A stretch of DNA of 64,000 nt from an uncultured Bdellovibrionales bacterium (GCA_937903155.1 CALCZU010000122.1:1-64000); one strand, 5' to 3'. Shown: positions 8,139 through 17,164, numbered from the stretch's first letter. A program made the numbers and translations. The notes: generated from the letters alone by a model not told the origin.

Positions 8139-9707
8139 TCATTCGGATCTACCCGAGGACGGAGCTGAAAGAAAGGCCCTTAAATCTGCGACTTCTGCCT
8201 CTTTTAAACTCTCTCGAAAAGAAGGCATGGTCCTTTGCCCATTTAAAACAATGGATTCAAAGGTTGCTTGAGGAATCTGTCTATCTACGAGCCGAGGGCC
8301 CAACTTCCCCTCTGCTCTTTCCCCGTGACAGGCCGCGCAGTGTGTTTGGTAAAGCGTTTCTCCGTGTCGTAAATTTCCTTTGGACCCTTTTGCCTGACTG
8401 AGTTTCTCGGTCTCAGAAGCATAGTCGGTGAAAGATTTTTGGTCGGAATGACTTTCGAGAGCGAGATAATCCACGATCGATTTCTGTTCTTCTTCAGTGA
8501 ACGAGGCTCCGAAGCTTTTCATCTTCGCAACGACTTTCTCCCAAGCAGAATGATTGAGCGACTGCATCTGGATCATTTCTTTCGTATGGCAAATCAAGCA
8601 ACGTTCCTCAAAGAGCTCCCTTCCCTCTTGAGATTGCCCTTTGACGACGGTAAAGTTTAATTGGTCCACAGCATTTCCAACATAGCCACTTGGGTTCCAC
8701 TCGATATTTACAGGTTGCGTTTGTCCTTTCTCATCCGTAGCGCGTGAAATCACTTTCACTTTTCCAAAGCTTTTCTTCGAAAAATCCCATTCGAAACTTT
8801 GCCAACCTCCATCGGCATGAGGCTCTTCGACTCGCGCACTCTTCCACGTTTTTCCCTGATCGATCGACACCTGCACTTTCGAAATTTTTCCGGAACCCGA
8901 AAATGCCTTCCCTTTCACTGTGATTAAACCGGCAGAAACTTTTGCATCTGGCGAAGGACTGATAAGAAGAGATTGAACTTTCAGGACCTCAATTGGATTT
9001 CCATCCGGCATGCGGTAGGCTTTTTTCATGTAAAAGCCCGCGTCCTCACTTTCACTTAAGTTAATGTGAACGACCCACTTCATCCAATTCTGCCCATACC
9101 AACCCGGGAGAATGAGTCGCAAAGGGCCACCGTGTAAAATTGGAAGTTCCTCGCGATTCATTTTTAAAGCAAGTAACGTCGAGGGATCCATGAGCTTTGA
9201 AAGTGGAATACTTCGGACAAAAGCGGGAACCGAAGGAAGCGGTGGTTTATCGGCTCCCGAGACGGTTGCAAACTTCGCATTCGGTTTCACTCGCGCTTGT
9301 TTTAAAAGTTCTGCGAGCGAGACCCCTGTCCATTCCGCATTTCCGACAGCTCCCTTATCCCACTGAACTCCCGCCACTTTAGGAACGTGACGGCTCCGCC
9401 AGTTGCCTGAACATTCTAAAACTGCATGGAGACTTTGTTGGGGGAGTTTTTCGAGATCCTTTAATCGGATTTTTAAAGGGTTTTCGACAAGCCCGTCGAT
9501 TTCTAAAATCCAATTTTCTTTGTCGACAACGGGCACTCCATGATGACTGCGAATGAAAAAGCCCGAGATCGGTGTTTCCCAAGGTTCGAGAGCATCAGAG
9601 ACCGATTCAGCCTGTAAGGGTCTTGAGACATGCTTTATCAAAAGGTCTTGTGCAAAGGTGGAGGCAATACAGAAACTGAAAACAACCCAGATAGGGAATT
9701 TTGACAT
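8139..9707 (-). CDS. Sulfite oxidase-like molybdoenzyme fused to two c-type heme domains
   Basis: A 522-residue exported protein. Residues about 40-230 match the molybdopterin-binding fold of sulfite oxidase, with the Mo-ligand Cys99 in LECSGNWR. About 250-350 is the Mo-oxidoreductase dimerisation (Ig-like) domain. Two heme-binding sites follow, CLICH (about 368) and CAACH (about 456). In known systems SorA and cytochrome SorB are separate proteins; here donor and acceptor are one chain. The signal peptide (MSKFPIWVVFSFCIASTFAQ) is Sec-like and has no twin arginine, unusual for a Moco enzyme that folds before export. The substrate could be sulfite or another oxyanion. Confidence 0.85.
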   Translation of the reverse strand: MSKFPIWVVFSFCIASTFAQDLLIKHVSRPLQAESVSDALEPWETPISGFFIRSHHGVPVVDKENWILEIDGLVENPLKIRLKDLEKLPQQSLHAVLECSGNWRSRHVPKVAGVQWDKGAVGNAEWTGVSLAELLKQARVKPNAKFATVSGADKPPLPSVPAFVRSIPLSKLMDPSTLLALKMNREELPILHGGPLRLILPGWYGQNWMKWVVHINLSESEDAGFYMKKAYRMPDGNPIEVLKVQSLLISPSPDAKVSAGLITVKGKAFSGSGKISKVQVSIDQGKTWKSARVEEPHADGGWQSFEWDFSKKSFGKVKVISRATDEKGQTQPVNIEWNPSGYVGNAVDQLNFTVVKGQSQEGRELFEERCLICHTKEMIQMQSLNHSAWEKVVAKMKSFGASFTEEEQKSIVDYLALESHSDQKSFTDYASETEKLSQAKGSKGNLRHGETLYQTHCAACHGERAEGKLGPRLVDRQIPQATFESIVLNGQRTMPSFRESLKEAEVADLRAFLSAPSSGRSE

Positions 9708-9713
9708 GGTGAA

Positions 9714-9742
9714 ATTTTACAAAAGAATTTTCAGCCTGTCTT
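9714..9742 (-). promoter_or_regulatory. Promoter of the sulfite oxidase-like operon, leaderless layout
   Basis: On the minus strand AAGACA (9742-9737), a 17-base spacer and TAAAAT (9719-9714) lie before the ATG at 9707, with only 6 bases between the -10 and the start codon. Transcription would begin at or next to the ATG. No Shine-Dalgarno is present. Confidence 0.5.
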
Positions 9743-9754
9743 CTTTTTCAAATA

Positions 9755-9789
9755 AAAAAGCCACCTATCAAAATGATGGGTGGCTTTTT
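9755..9789 (-). terminator. Intrinsic terminator, probably bidirectional
   Basis: Perfect 11-base arms AAAAAGCCACC and GGTGGCTTTTT enclose a short loop that can pair further (ATCA/TGAT). It lies just after the stop of the secreted-protein gene at 9802 and ahead of the molybdoenzyme promoter. The A/T ends of the stem supply a U run on either strand. Confidence 0.8.
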
Positions 9790-9801
9790 AAAGAACTCAA
9801 A

Positions 9802-10242
9802 CTAGTCTCGTGTCCCGCCAACTTTCGGCATATCCACCGAGTAGACTCGACTGACGCAAGCGACTCTCTCAATCCGTTCTTTCAAAAACGGAGTCGATGC
9901 TTGGCAACGCAAATAACTTCCCGCAACGCTGCAACGAGTATTTGCCACATACCATTCGATGTCATTCGCGCATCGAGTTAAGTCGTTTCCCGGGTTCACG
10001 TACACATCATAGCGAGAGGAAGACGGCTGAGGCCCTCCCGATTCATATCTTCCAAAACAAGCGTTCCAATAAGGATAGTAAATGCCGTTGTCATCGTACC
10101 CGGGTCCAAAGACAGAATATTTAAAACCGGAATAGGATGCGACGATTTGATTGCAATGACTGCTGCTATTAGCGCCACCTAAATAGGTATCCGCAAAGAG
10201 AGAAACCCCTGTGAAAAGGATTAAGGTTAAGATTTTTTTCAT
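9802..10242 (-). CDS. Small secreted Cys-containing protein
   Basis: A 146-residue protein with a clean Sec signal peptide (MKKILTLILFTGVSLFA). The mature part has six cysteines and many Tyr, Gly and Ser residues. This fits a disulfide-stabilised periplasmic or extracellular protein. No family is recognised. The ribosome binding site GGGGA is well placed. It is transcribed alone and followed by a strong terminator. Confidence 0.7.
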   Translation of the reverse strand: MKKILTLILFTGVSLFADTYLGGANSSSHCNQIVASYSGFKYSVFGPGYDDNGIYYPYWNACFGRYESGGPQPSSSRYDVYVNPGNDLTRCANDIEWYVANTRCSVAGSYLRCQASTPFLKERIERVACVSRVYSVDMPKVGGTRD

Positions 10243-10354
10243 ATTGTCCCCTATACATCTTAATTAAAAAGAGATTGGGTGACTCCACCCAAACCCAATT
10301 GCTAAATACGACGCTTCGATCCTGATGGGGAGAAGATTGGAGAAGACAAAAAAA

Positions 10355-10381
10355 AACCGGTCCAATTTGCTTGGACCGGTT
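10355..10381 (-). terminator. Intrinsic terminator of the outer-membrane barrel gene
   Basis: Perfect 11-base arms AACCGGTCCAA / TTGGACCGGTT with a 5-base loop, followed on the minus strand by a run of eight T. It sits 22 bases after the stop of the barrel gene. Confidence 0.9.
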
Positions 10382-10403
10382 GTCTTAAAATAATTTTAAT
10401 TTT

Positions 10404-11063
10404 TTAGAACTGCACGCCTGCTACGACGCCTAAGAAATTCGATTTCCACTGACCACCCGTCGAATCGATATTATTCAGTCCTGTCGAGTAACGAACAGAG
10501 ACTGTCATTTCAGGAGAGTCAATTGCATCGCTTAATTGAAAGCCAAAGCCGGCACCGATAACCGCACTTAAATCAATTCGATTAAAGCGTTCGACGTTTG
10601 AAGCGACTCCGGCCCCTTCTGTCGAGCTCGACAAAAGATAGGCAGCACTCGGACCTGCAAAACCGAAAGGTCGGATTTTTGGAATGATAAATCGGACTTT
10701 TACTAATACAGGAACTTCAATGTAATTTAGTCGGCTTGTGGCAAGCGCCCCAAACTGTGAATTTTCAGCACCCTTTTGAACAAAATTCAGTTCAGGTTGA
10801 AGATAAAGAAAACCAGGCAAGAGTGCCGTTTGAGCAAAAGCGCCGGCAGTGAAGCCCGTGCGATTTCCACTGACACTGCTCGAACCTAACGAAGCATTGG
10901 CAAAAGACAATCCGCCTTGAACCCCGAAACTAACCCGATACGGATCCATTTTGGATTTATCTTCGATTTTTCTTTGTTCTTCGATTTTTGTTTCAGCCGC
11001 TTGGGAATTTCCGAGAGAAATACACAAAGCAGCAACGATTAACCACATTAAATTTTTACTCAT
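10404..11063 (-). CDS. Outer-membrane beta-barrel protein (porin/PorT-like)
   Basis: A 219-residue protein with a signal peptide (SKNLMWLIVAALCISLGNSQA), a short charged linker and then alternating amphipathic strands of an eight-stranded type barrel (FGVQGGLSFANASL to a C-terminal VVAGVQF). The last residue is Phe, as preferred by the BAM complex. The start was moved to the ATG at 11063 because AAAGGAG sits 6 bases upstream; the longer frame has no signal sequence at its start. Members of this group are small outer-membrane proteins of mostly unknown role. A second barrel is at 18250. Confidence 0.8.
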   Translation of the reverse strand: MSKNLMWLIVAALCISLGNSQAAETKIEEQRKIEDKSKMDPYRVSFGVQGGLSFANASLGSSSVSGNRTGFTAGAFAQTALLPGFLYLQPELNFVQKGAENSQFGALATSRLNYIEVPVLVKVRFIIPKIRPFGFAGPSAAYLLSSSTEGAGVASNVERFNRIDLSAVIGAGFGFQLSDAIDSPEMTVSVRYSTGLNNIDSTGGQWKSNFLGVVAGVQF

Positions 11064-11322
11064 AATTTCTCCTTTGTTTATTGAGAGCCTCGAAAGGCGA
11101 CCCAAAGCTTTTAGCATTATTCGGCGATAAACATAATCGTTTTATTTGTAAGATTCGACACAATTTATGATTTCCCTCTGTTAATCAGTACTTGCGCGAT
11201 TCTAAAGATAAGTCCGTCAAAGAAGTCTTGCTAACACCTGATCACTTGAAACCAAATCCTCCCGCGAGCTCGCTTGAAGAATGCCGATAGGAAACTAAGT
11301 GCCATTTTCAAAGGAGTCTCGC

Positions 11323-12150
11323 GTGTTTCAATTGATCTTAAGCGTAGCCATTGTTTTTCTCACCGTTTCTTGCGGAAAGAACCAAACGCCCGACGACGAA
11401 CAAAAACAAATTAACTTAGAAGCGTTTCAAAATCGCTTTGATAAAGAGACTACAGAAAGCAAAGAAAACGGAATCAAAATTTCGCCAGAAATTCTCCCCT
11501 CTTTGCCTCAAGCGAAACTTAAAATGGTTTTGATGACCGGAGATGACAGCATCAGCGCTTTTGACAACGCTCGAAAAAAACTTTTCACGCTCTTCTCTGC
11601 AGCAGGAATCAAAGAATCGATTCAACTCTCCCGCAGTGCAAGCCAGCAGGTAAATGGTGTGCGTGCGACGTCTATTCCGAACTTTGAAAAAGCGCTTAAA
11701 GATTTAAAGATCAAAGACGGCGAAGGCTGTCTCGTTCATATGACTTCCCACGGTTCTAAAACAGGCTTTTATATCCGCGGTCAAAACTATTTAACTCCGA
11801 CTCAATTGAATCAAATCATCAAAGACCAATGCGGAACACGCCCAACGGTGCTCCTCGTCTCTGCTTGCTATAGTGGAGTGTTTGCAGAACCCAGTATGGA
11901 AGCTCCGAACCGAATTATTTTAACGGCCGCTCGCAAAGACAGAACGTCATTCGGCTGCAGCGCCGAGGCGACTTACACCTACTGGGACGCTTGTCTAGTA
12001 ACCAACTTACCCCTTGCAAAAACTTGGTTCGAGCTCGCAGGCAAAATGGAAAAATGTATCGAAGCAAAAGAGTCCGCAGGCAGTTTTGCTCGATCGTATC
12101 CTCAAGCGAGATTTGGATCGCAAGTCAAAGATCTCGAGATCGCGCAATAG
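11323..12150 (+). CDS. Legumain-like (peptidase C13 family) lipoprotein
   Basis: A 275-residue predicted lipoprotein (lipobox FLTVSC, Cys about 17) with the caspase-fold dyad of clan CD peptidases: His in MTSHGSKTG (about 143) and Cys in LLVSACYSGVF (about 182), followed by the C13-like phrase TAARKDRTSFGCS. Legumain-type enzymes cleave after Asn/Asp or act as transpeptidases. The start was placed at GTG 11323 because AAAGGAG lies 6 bases upstream and the signal peptide then starts correctly. It stands alone, convergent with the 1150-residue gene. Substrate unknown. Confidence 0.75.
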   Translation: MFQLILSVAIVFLTVSCGKNQTPDDEQKQINLEAFQNRFDKETTESKENGIKISPEILPSLPQAKLKMVLMTGDDSISAFDNARKKLFTLFSAAGIKESIQLSRSASQQVNGVRATSIPNFEKALKDLKIKDGEGCLVHMTSHGSKTGFYIRGQNYLTPTQLNQIIKDQCGTRPTVLLVSACYSGVFAEPSMEAPNRIILTAARKDRTSFGCSAEATYTYWDACLVTNLPLAKTWFELAGKMEKCIEAKESAGSFARSYPQARFGSQVKDLEIAQ

Positions 12151-12153
12151 TTT

Positions 12154-15100
12154 CTAGCGACGACGGATGCCTCTCGAGAACTGACTAAAGGCAGCCGTAC
12201 AAATCCCTTCATAGGTTTTTTCGACCTTGTTTTTCATCCACTGGACCCCGTGGACGACGTAGGGAGTGACAAAACCTGCCGCTCGAAGTCCGACGTAAGT
12301 CGACCCAACAAACATAATCGTGTGGGTCAATAAAGTCAGGAAATTGGAGTTGGGATCTCGAGCCATTGCGAAAGCTTCTCCGGAAAGCTTATCGAATAGG
12401 AGCGTGCTCATAAAAGCTCCGAGTCCGTAATTCAAGATTCTAATCATGCCATTGCTCGCTTGAGTCGGAAGCGGAATCTTTTCCAAAGAATATTCGTGGA
12501 GTCTCAGAGCGAGCTCATGCGTAAACTGCTCGGGCGCGAGCTGGAATCTCTCGGGCAATTCGATCCGCCCTTCTTTAAAAAGCTCCTGCATCGTTCTCAC
12601 GCCTTCATGTAAGTTTTTGAGGTCACCCAGTCGAGTGCCGACATCAATGCAATAATCCGCGTACTGAATCCGCAAAAGATTTCGTTCTGTCGCGTCCTCC
12701 ATATGGCGCATTGCCAAATGCACATAGGGCCAGACCACTGCAAAGCCCACCGCACCTGTGGAGAATGAAATCTTATTAAGGAGAAAATAAAGAGAAATTG
12801 GCGCCGAGTTTCGAAAAGCTTCACCGAAATTGAGTTTTGGTTTTTCCTCAGTTCCGGGCGTAAAGAAAACGCCTAGCGAACGCGTCACGTAGTCTGCAGC
12901 CAAGCGCACTTGAAGACCCGTCAAAGAATTTTCGATATAGTTTGCGTGGTTATCAAAATGGTTGAGATTGTGTGGGTCGACAGCGCCCGACGCCATCGAA
13001 CGCAGCCCCTCAAACATCGTTTGTTGTCTCTCGCGGGATCGAGCGTAAAGAAAATCGGTTAAAGGACGACTCTCATGGACGAAACGGTCTGGAGCCGCCG
13101 CACTCAAAGGATCGATAGCGCCTTGAACGCCGTAAATAAAGACCTGGCTCAGCTCATTCGTCAGGACTTCAGCCGCCGCAGGGCCCGCTCGTAAAAGATC
13201 GCCGTATTTTGCAGCGGCCGTCAAAGCATACACACCATTCGAAGTCAGAAAATCGATTCGATAGGAAGTGCCAGCAATTTTACTCGTTTTTTCGTCAACT
13301 TCAGCCTTTTGATACCGACGAAAAAGGTCGTAACCCTGTTTTCCATACAAAACGAACGGCACCACATTTCGACTCATAATCTGAGAGCCTCGGGTCCACA
13401 GGTGACCAAGTTTTCTCTTCAAATACATGCTGACGGTCGTTCCATTCTGAACTTCCTGACGGAGGCGCTCGGAGTGGGACGTAAAAATTTTATGGTACTC
13501 TTCGAGAGCTTTTTCATCGACATCCGTAGAAACCTCTTCCGTCATCTGAGCAAGAGCGGAGTAAACGTCATGAGTCAGCTCGGTCCACCGCGTGTTCGCG
13601 CCCGCAAGAGCTGCGATATTTGCGATGGTCTCCACTTTGGCACCTTGAGCGGACATGATGAGGGTCGCGATATCGATGGGAACTTCTCCCTCATTTCGGT
13701 GAGCCTCTGCCACAATTGCGGCCGCAAGGATCAACGCCCGTGATTTTCGGGTCGCATTGGTCTCAAGCGTATTTCGCAGCTTTTCAGAATTGGCTTCAAT
13801 CGTTTTTTGCGAAGCAAAAGGAGAATTCCACGCAGCTTTGTTCTTCAGAGGATTTAGTCCCGCCGTGAGAGCGGGGTAGAGATTTTTCTGCCGTAGAGTA
13901 TCGTAGAAAATTTTCTGTATCGGATAGTTCAGCGTCGCATACGCGCGAATTCCGTAACTAAAAAACGTTCTAAGAGCGCTCCACCCTCGCCCGTCCCGAA
14001 ACGACAGAGCTTTTCCGGCAAGCATCGAAAGCGGATAGAGACTACAAATTGCACCCGCAGCTCCCGCCCAGTATAAAAACCGCCAGCCGTCGTTCAAGTA
14101 ACTCATCGAACCGTGAACTTGCTGGGCATAGGGTCCGATCATTGGAAGTTGCGTCGACCACGTAAAAATCCGGGTGGCTGTCGCCATCATCCAGTCGATG
14201 CCCCCGCCGCCATAGGCGTAATCGAGAGCAGTGCCTGCGATCACCGCCGCAAGCACTTTCATTCGAGTTGGAGTCACATGTTTGTAAAATGCGTCTTTTA
14301 TCCGCGTGTAGTAACGCGAAATAAGCATTTTTTCGGCAATGGCTCGTTCTCGAAGTTCTCTCACGCTGGAATTGTTATATTCATCCGCTAGTTTTTCCTT
14401 CCAGGATTTTCCGGAGTCTTTTGTGGAATCCGAATCTTGAAGCGCTTGGATTTTAGCGTAGTCCTTCTGCCAACTACTGCCTTCTTTCGAATCTCCGGAG
14501 AAACGATCTCTCGGGCGCACGGCTAATTCTTCGAAAGAGTCCTGCCCCGTTCTATTTTTCTTAAACAACTCGAGAAGTTTTTTAATCATGCCTTTTTGGG
14601 CAATGTTAGAAAGGGAGTGTTGGAGTAAATCATTTTTTTCGCCATTGCCGAGAAGCTTTTCTTGCTCCTTCTGGTATTTGGCTAAATCCGCAGCATTCTC
14701 TCTTAAAAGTTGCATCGCGGGTTGAACCTCATCCAGATCGGGATTCGCGATTTGCAAAAGTCCAAGCAGCGCCAACTGGTTAATTCGAAAACGCGTAACG
14801 ATTTCTTTTAAATCCACACGGGTTTCCGCGTGGGTCTCTCCCGATTCACTTTTGTTCGTGAATTTGACCGCAATATCCCCTTCGTCAATCAACTCAGCGT
14901 TTCCGATCTCACGAGGTTTGCTCGCACGGCTGAGTAATTCTAAATTCGTAATCGTCGCTCCGAACTCTTTCGGCGGAAGGGGTAACAAGATTGGCACGGA
15001 AATCGGCGCTTTAAAAGCGTACTCCATGATATCTCTCCAAAGGAATCCTTCGATCCCATTTTCAGTTGCAGCCAAAACGTAGTTTGCATTTTGGACGAGA

Positions 15101-15603
15101 TTGGAGGTGAGCGTAATGTTGGTAAAGACATGGCCATCGGTAGCCCGTTCGCGCTTCAGTTCTTCATCGTAGATGATTTTAAGAATCGTGAGTTCCTTCG
15201 TTTTTTCGTCATAAACAATTTTCGTCTGACGTGCCCAATTATTAATCGTGACGTCAGGATTCGTGAGATCAATTCGTGAAAGTGGAATTTCTCTTTGAAC
15301 TCTATCAAACGAATTTCCCTTGTCATCGAGAGCGGGATAATAAGTGCGGTGAAACTGTCTTGTCAGGCGATTAACATCAACGCTCTTTGGAGCAGGGGTA
15401 TTCGCGTCGGCGTTGAGAGCCGCATTTTCAAACGTCACCATCTCCGGAGTCATCCCCGTAGGTTGGCTCGACGCCCCCACTGAGGGGTTGGATTTATCGT
15501 TATCGCCAGGAGCCGCTACCGCTTGAAGTGCAAACTGTCCTACGCCAATTTGAAAAACTAAAACCCAGACAATGAAACAAGAAACAAACGACATTTTGCG
15601 CAT
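12154..15603 (-). CDS. Very large exported/membrane protein of unknown function
   Basis: A protein of 1149 residues from the ATG at 15603; the longer frame adds 16 residues before the signal peptide (MRKMSFVSCFIVWVLVFQIG). A polar region of about 400 residues follows. The rest alternates amphipathic helices with hydrophobic segments near residues 440-465, 495-525, 920-950, 1050-1070 and 1090-1120. I recognise no enzymatic motif. It is followed convergently, 4 bases away, by the C13 lipoprotein. Length and layout suggest a large envelope structure or transport assembly component, but this is a guess. Confidence 0.7.
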   Translation of the reverse strand: MRKMSFVSCFIVWVLVFQIGVGQFALQAVAAPGDNDKSNPSVGASSQPTGMTPEMVTFENAALNADANTPAPKSVDVNRLTRQFHRTYYPALDDKGNSFDRVQREIPLSRIDLTNPDVTINNWARQTKIVYDEKTKELTILKIIYDEELKRERATDGHVFTNITLTSNLVQNANYVLAATENGIEGFLWRDIMEYAFKAPISVPILLPLPPKEFGATITNLELLSRASKPREIGNAELIDEGDIAVKFTNKSESGETHAETRVDLKEIVTRFRINQLALLGLLQIANPDLDEVQPAMQLLRENAADLAKYQKEQEKLLGNGEKNDLLQHSLSNIAQKGMIKKLLELFKKNRTGQDSFEELAVRPRDRFSGDSKEGSSWQKDYAKIQALQDSDSTKDSGKSWKEKLADEYNNSSVRELRERAIAEKMLISRYYTRIKDAFYKHVTPTRMKVLAAVIAGTALDYAYGGGGIDWMMATATRIFTWSTQLPMIGPYAQQVHGSMSYLNDGWRFLYWAGAAGAICSLYPLSMLAGKALSFRDGRGWSALRTFFSYGIRAYATLNYPIQKIFYDTLRQKNLYPALTAGLNPLKNKAAWNSPFASQKTIEANSEKLRNTLETNATRKSRALILAAAIVAEAHRNEGEVPIDIATLIMSAQGAKVETIANIAALAGANTRWTELTHDVYSALAQMTEEVSTDVDEKALEEYHKIFTSHSERLRQEVQNGTTVSMYLKRKLGHLWTRGSQIMSRNVVPFVLYGKQGYDLFRRYQKAEVDEKTSKIAGTSYRIDFLTSNGVYALTAAAKYGDLLRAGPAAAEVLTNELSQVFIYGVQGAIDPLSAAAPDRFVHESRPLTDFLYARSRERQQTMFEGLRSMASGAVDPHNLNHFDNHANYIENSLTGLQVRLAADYVTRSLGVFFTPGTEEKPKLNFGEAFRNSAPISLYFLLNKISFSTGAVGFAVVWPYVHLAMRHMEDATERNLLRIQYADYCIDVGTRLGDLKNLHEGVRTMQELFKEGRIELPERFQLAPEQFTHELALRLHEYSLEKIPLPTQASNGMIRILNYGLGAFMSTLLFDKLSGEAFAMARDPNSNFLTLLTHTIMFVGSTYVGLRAAGFVTPYVVHGVQWMKNKVEKTYEGICTAAFSQFSRGIRRR

Positions 15604-15775
15604 CAAGGAGCCCTTTTCCAATAAATTTTTGAGTGTCTTAACGCTTAGCATAACCGGAGATTCACGCCTAGCGTGAAGATGGAGAAAAATAAATTTCTTC
15701 TCTGGGCCCTAAGTTCTTAAAATGATTATCAGTTTTATTGCGCTTTTTGAGCCAAGATCTGAGCGAAGGCTTTTT

Positions 15776-16159
15776 CTAAGGTAAAAACAATCGTTTCTCG
15801 TCGACATTGAGAAACCGACACGTCGGATTTTTGATGATTTGGTGTCGATGTTTTGAGACGACTCGGTACACGCCATCTCGTAAAAATTTCGGAATCCAAA
15901 GAAGCAAATACAGAAATTTCCACTTTCCCCCAGTTGAGATCACCGCTCGAAGGGCGGCTTCGCTCCGATAATACACTTTAGTTCCATCGCTAAAGATCAT
16001 CGTTGAGAGTTCGGGGGGCGTTGAAAAAAAAGATTTCGCCGTTTCCCCTTGCAGCGGTGCGTACTTTAAAATTTTCTGCTTGTCTTGATCCATTAAGAAA
16101 TGGATGAAGCCGTCGCAAATTCCGCACTCGCCATCGTAAAAAACAATCTTCATTGCCAT
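15776..16159 (-). CDS. DCC-family thiol-disulfide oxidoreductase-like protein (DUF393)
   Basis: A 127-residue cytoplasmic protein with the DCC hallmark near its N-terminus, FYDGECGICDGF, a thioredoxin-fold CxxC site (Cys about 11 and 14). The later FLRDGVYRVVSKHR is also typical of the family. The start is the ATG at 16159, with AGAGGG seven bases upstream. DCC proteins often neighbour or fuse with HTTM-domain proteins, and an HTTM gene lies at 17165, divergent from this one. Redox function is likely but the target is unknown. Confidence 0.85.
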   Translation of the reverse strand: MAMKIVFYDGECGICDGFIHFLMDQDKQKILKYAPLQGETAKSFFSTPPELSTMIFSDGTKVYYRSEAALRAVISTGGKWKFLYLLLWIPKFLRDGVYRVVSKHRHQIIKNPTCRFLNVDEKRLFLP

Positions 16160-16308
16160 AGTCATACCCTCTTTCAATTCAAATGTTGATATTTTTTGAG
16201 CCGTTTCTCATCTCCTTTCCGCGTTTGTTAGTGAGACGGTTGTTATTTCGATAATCGCTCAAATAACCAGCTGCTTCAAAATGAAGCGGTCAATTTAAGG
16301 AGAATCAA

Positions 16309-16584
16309 ATGAAATTCAATTACCTCATCGGAACAGTTCTCGGCGCTTTGTTCGTTACAAGCATCAGCGTTGCCACCACAGACAAAGTCGACACCAACGA
16401 ACTCGTTTTAGTCGATGAAACCGTTACCATGACGCTCGCCACGGGCCAAACTGGTCATGGACGAGGCCAAGGTCGCGGAATTGGAAATGGACACGGACGT
16501 GGAATTGGAAACGGACGCGCAAATAGCGTAGCCCGCATCAACACACAGACGTCAGTTCAATCGAACGGCGTTTCGAGTTTATAA
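16309..16584 (+). CDS. Small secreted Gly/Arg/His-rich repeat peptide
   Basis: A 91-residue protein with a signal peptide (to about residue 22, SISVA-TT), an acidic and hydrophobic middle (NELVLVDETVTMTLA) and a basic repeat region made of GHGRG, QGRG and GNGHGRG units (about 48-70), then a polar tail. The ribosome binding site AAGGAG is strong. Hairpins follow it, before the next two genes, so it may be made in excess over them. The arrangement resembles a precursor peptide next to membrane processing genes, but no modification is proven. Metal, nucleic-acid or membrane binding would all suit the composition. Confidence 0.65.
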   Translation: MKFNYLIGTVLGALFVTSISVATTDKVDTNELVLVDETVTMTLATGQTGHGRGQGRGIGNGHGRGIGNGRANSVARINTQTSVQSNGVSSL

Positions 16585-16597
16585 AAGAATCTCGAAA
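16571..16597 (+). terminator. Hairpin at the 3' end of the peptide gene
   Basis: Arms TTTCGAG (16571-16577) and CTCGAAA (16591-16597) flank the stop codon of the peptide gene. There is no T run after it, so it may protect the 3' end of the transcript instead of terminating it. Confidence 0.4.
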
Positions 16598-16606
16598 ACT
16601 TTAGAA

Positions 16607-16650
16607 GTGGGGTCTTCGTCTTGAGCGATCAAAACAGGACCCCCATTTTT
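16607..16650 (+). terminator. Terminator or attenuator between the peptide and HTTM genes
   Basis: GTGGGGTC (16607-16614) pairs with GACCCCCA (16638-16645, one bulged C) across a 23-base loop and is followed by five T. The large loop makes it weaker than a standard terminator, so partial readthrough into the next gene 21 bases later is likely. Confidence 0.5.
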
Positions 16651-16670
16651 ATTTAGGAGCATTTTTACAA

Positions 16671-17162
16671 ATGGCTTGGCGAATCACATTAGGACTGACT
16701 CTCCTGCATCTCTTTTTAGTGGTCATGGGGGCCACTCAGATGGATATGAAAGGATTTGGCTATGCTGGAAAAGTGATTGCTTACTACGGCGCCATTACAG
16801 GTTCAGGAAGCCACTTTGATTTCTTTGCTCCCAGTGTGGGTTCTCCCATGCGAGCGGTTTTTGAAGTTAAAAATGGGGAGGACCAAGTCACCCTCGAGGG
16901 ACTCGGAGAAACGGACCGAGAGCTTGCCCTGCGGGTAGGAAATATCGTCGATGCGTTTCGTGACGAAATTGACAATGAAAAACGCAGACGTCTTTTGGCG
17001 GTTTCTTGGTCAAAATATATTCTCACCCGATATCCCGCCGCTCAACAACTTAAAGTAAAACTCGAACAGTACAACTTACCCTCTTTAAAAGATTTTGAAC
17101 AAGGCGAAAAACCCAAATGGGATTCGCTCTACTCAGCCACTTTTATCAGAAAAGGAAACTGA
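16671..17162 (+). CDS. Membrane-anchored protein paired with the HTTM gene
   Basis: A 163-residue protein with one N-terminal hydrophobic segment (WRITLGLTLLHLFLVVMGATQ) and a soluble, charged remainder facing the periplasm. A GGAG ribosome binding site lies upstream. It ends 2 bases before the start of the HTTM gene, so the two are co-translated. I do not recognise the family; single-helix partners of this size are often found beside HTTM genes. Role unknown. Confidence 0.7.
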   Translation: MAWRITLGLTLLHLFLVVMGATQMDMKGFGYAGKVIAYYGAITGSGSHFDFFAPSVGSPMRAVFEVKNGEDQVTLEGLGETDRELALRVGNIVDAFRDEIDNEKRRRLLAVSWSKYILTRYPAAQQLKVKLEQYNLPSLKDFEQGEKPKWDSLYSATFIRKGN

Positions 17163-17164
17163 AT

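Noticed and set aside
12991..15580. Several plus-strand frames of 60-144 codons opposite the very large exported protein
   Set aside because: They are shadows of the minus-strand gene, with no signal peptide, domain or ribosome binding site of their own.
16432..16580. Calling the Gly-Arg peptide a known RiPP class
   Set aside because: No lanthipeptide, lasso or sactipeptide maturase is nearby and no leader motif is seen. It stays as an open possibility only.
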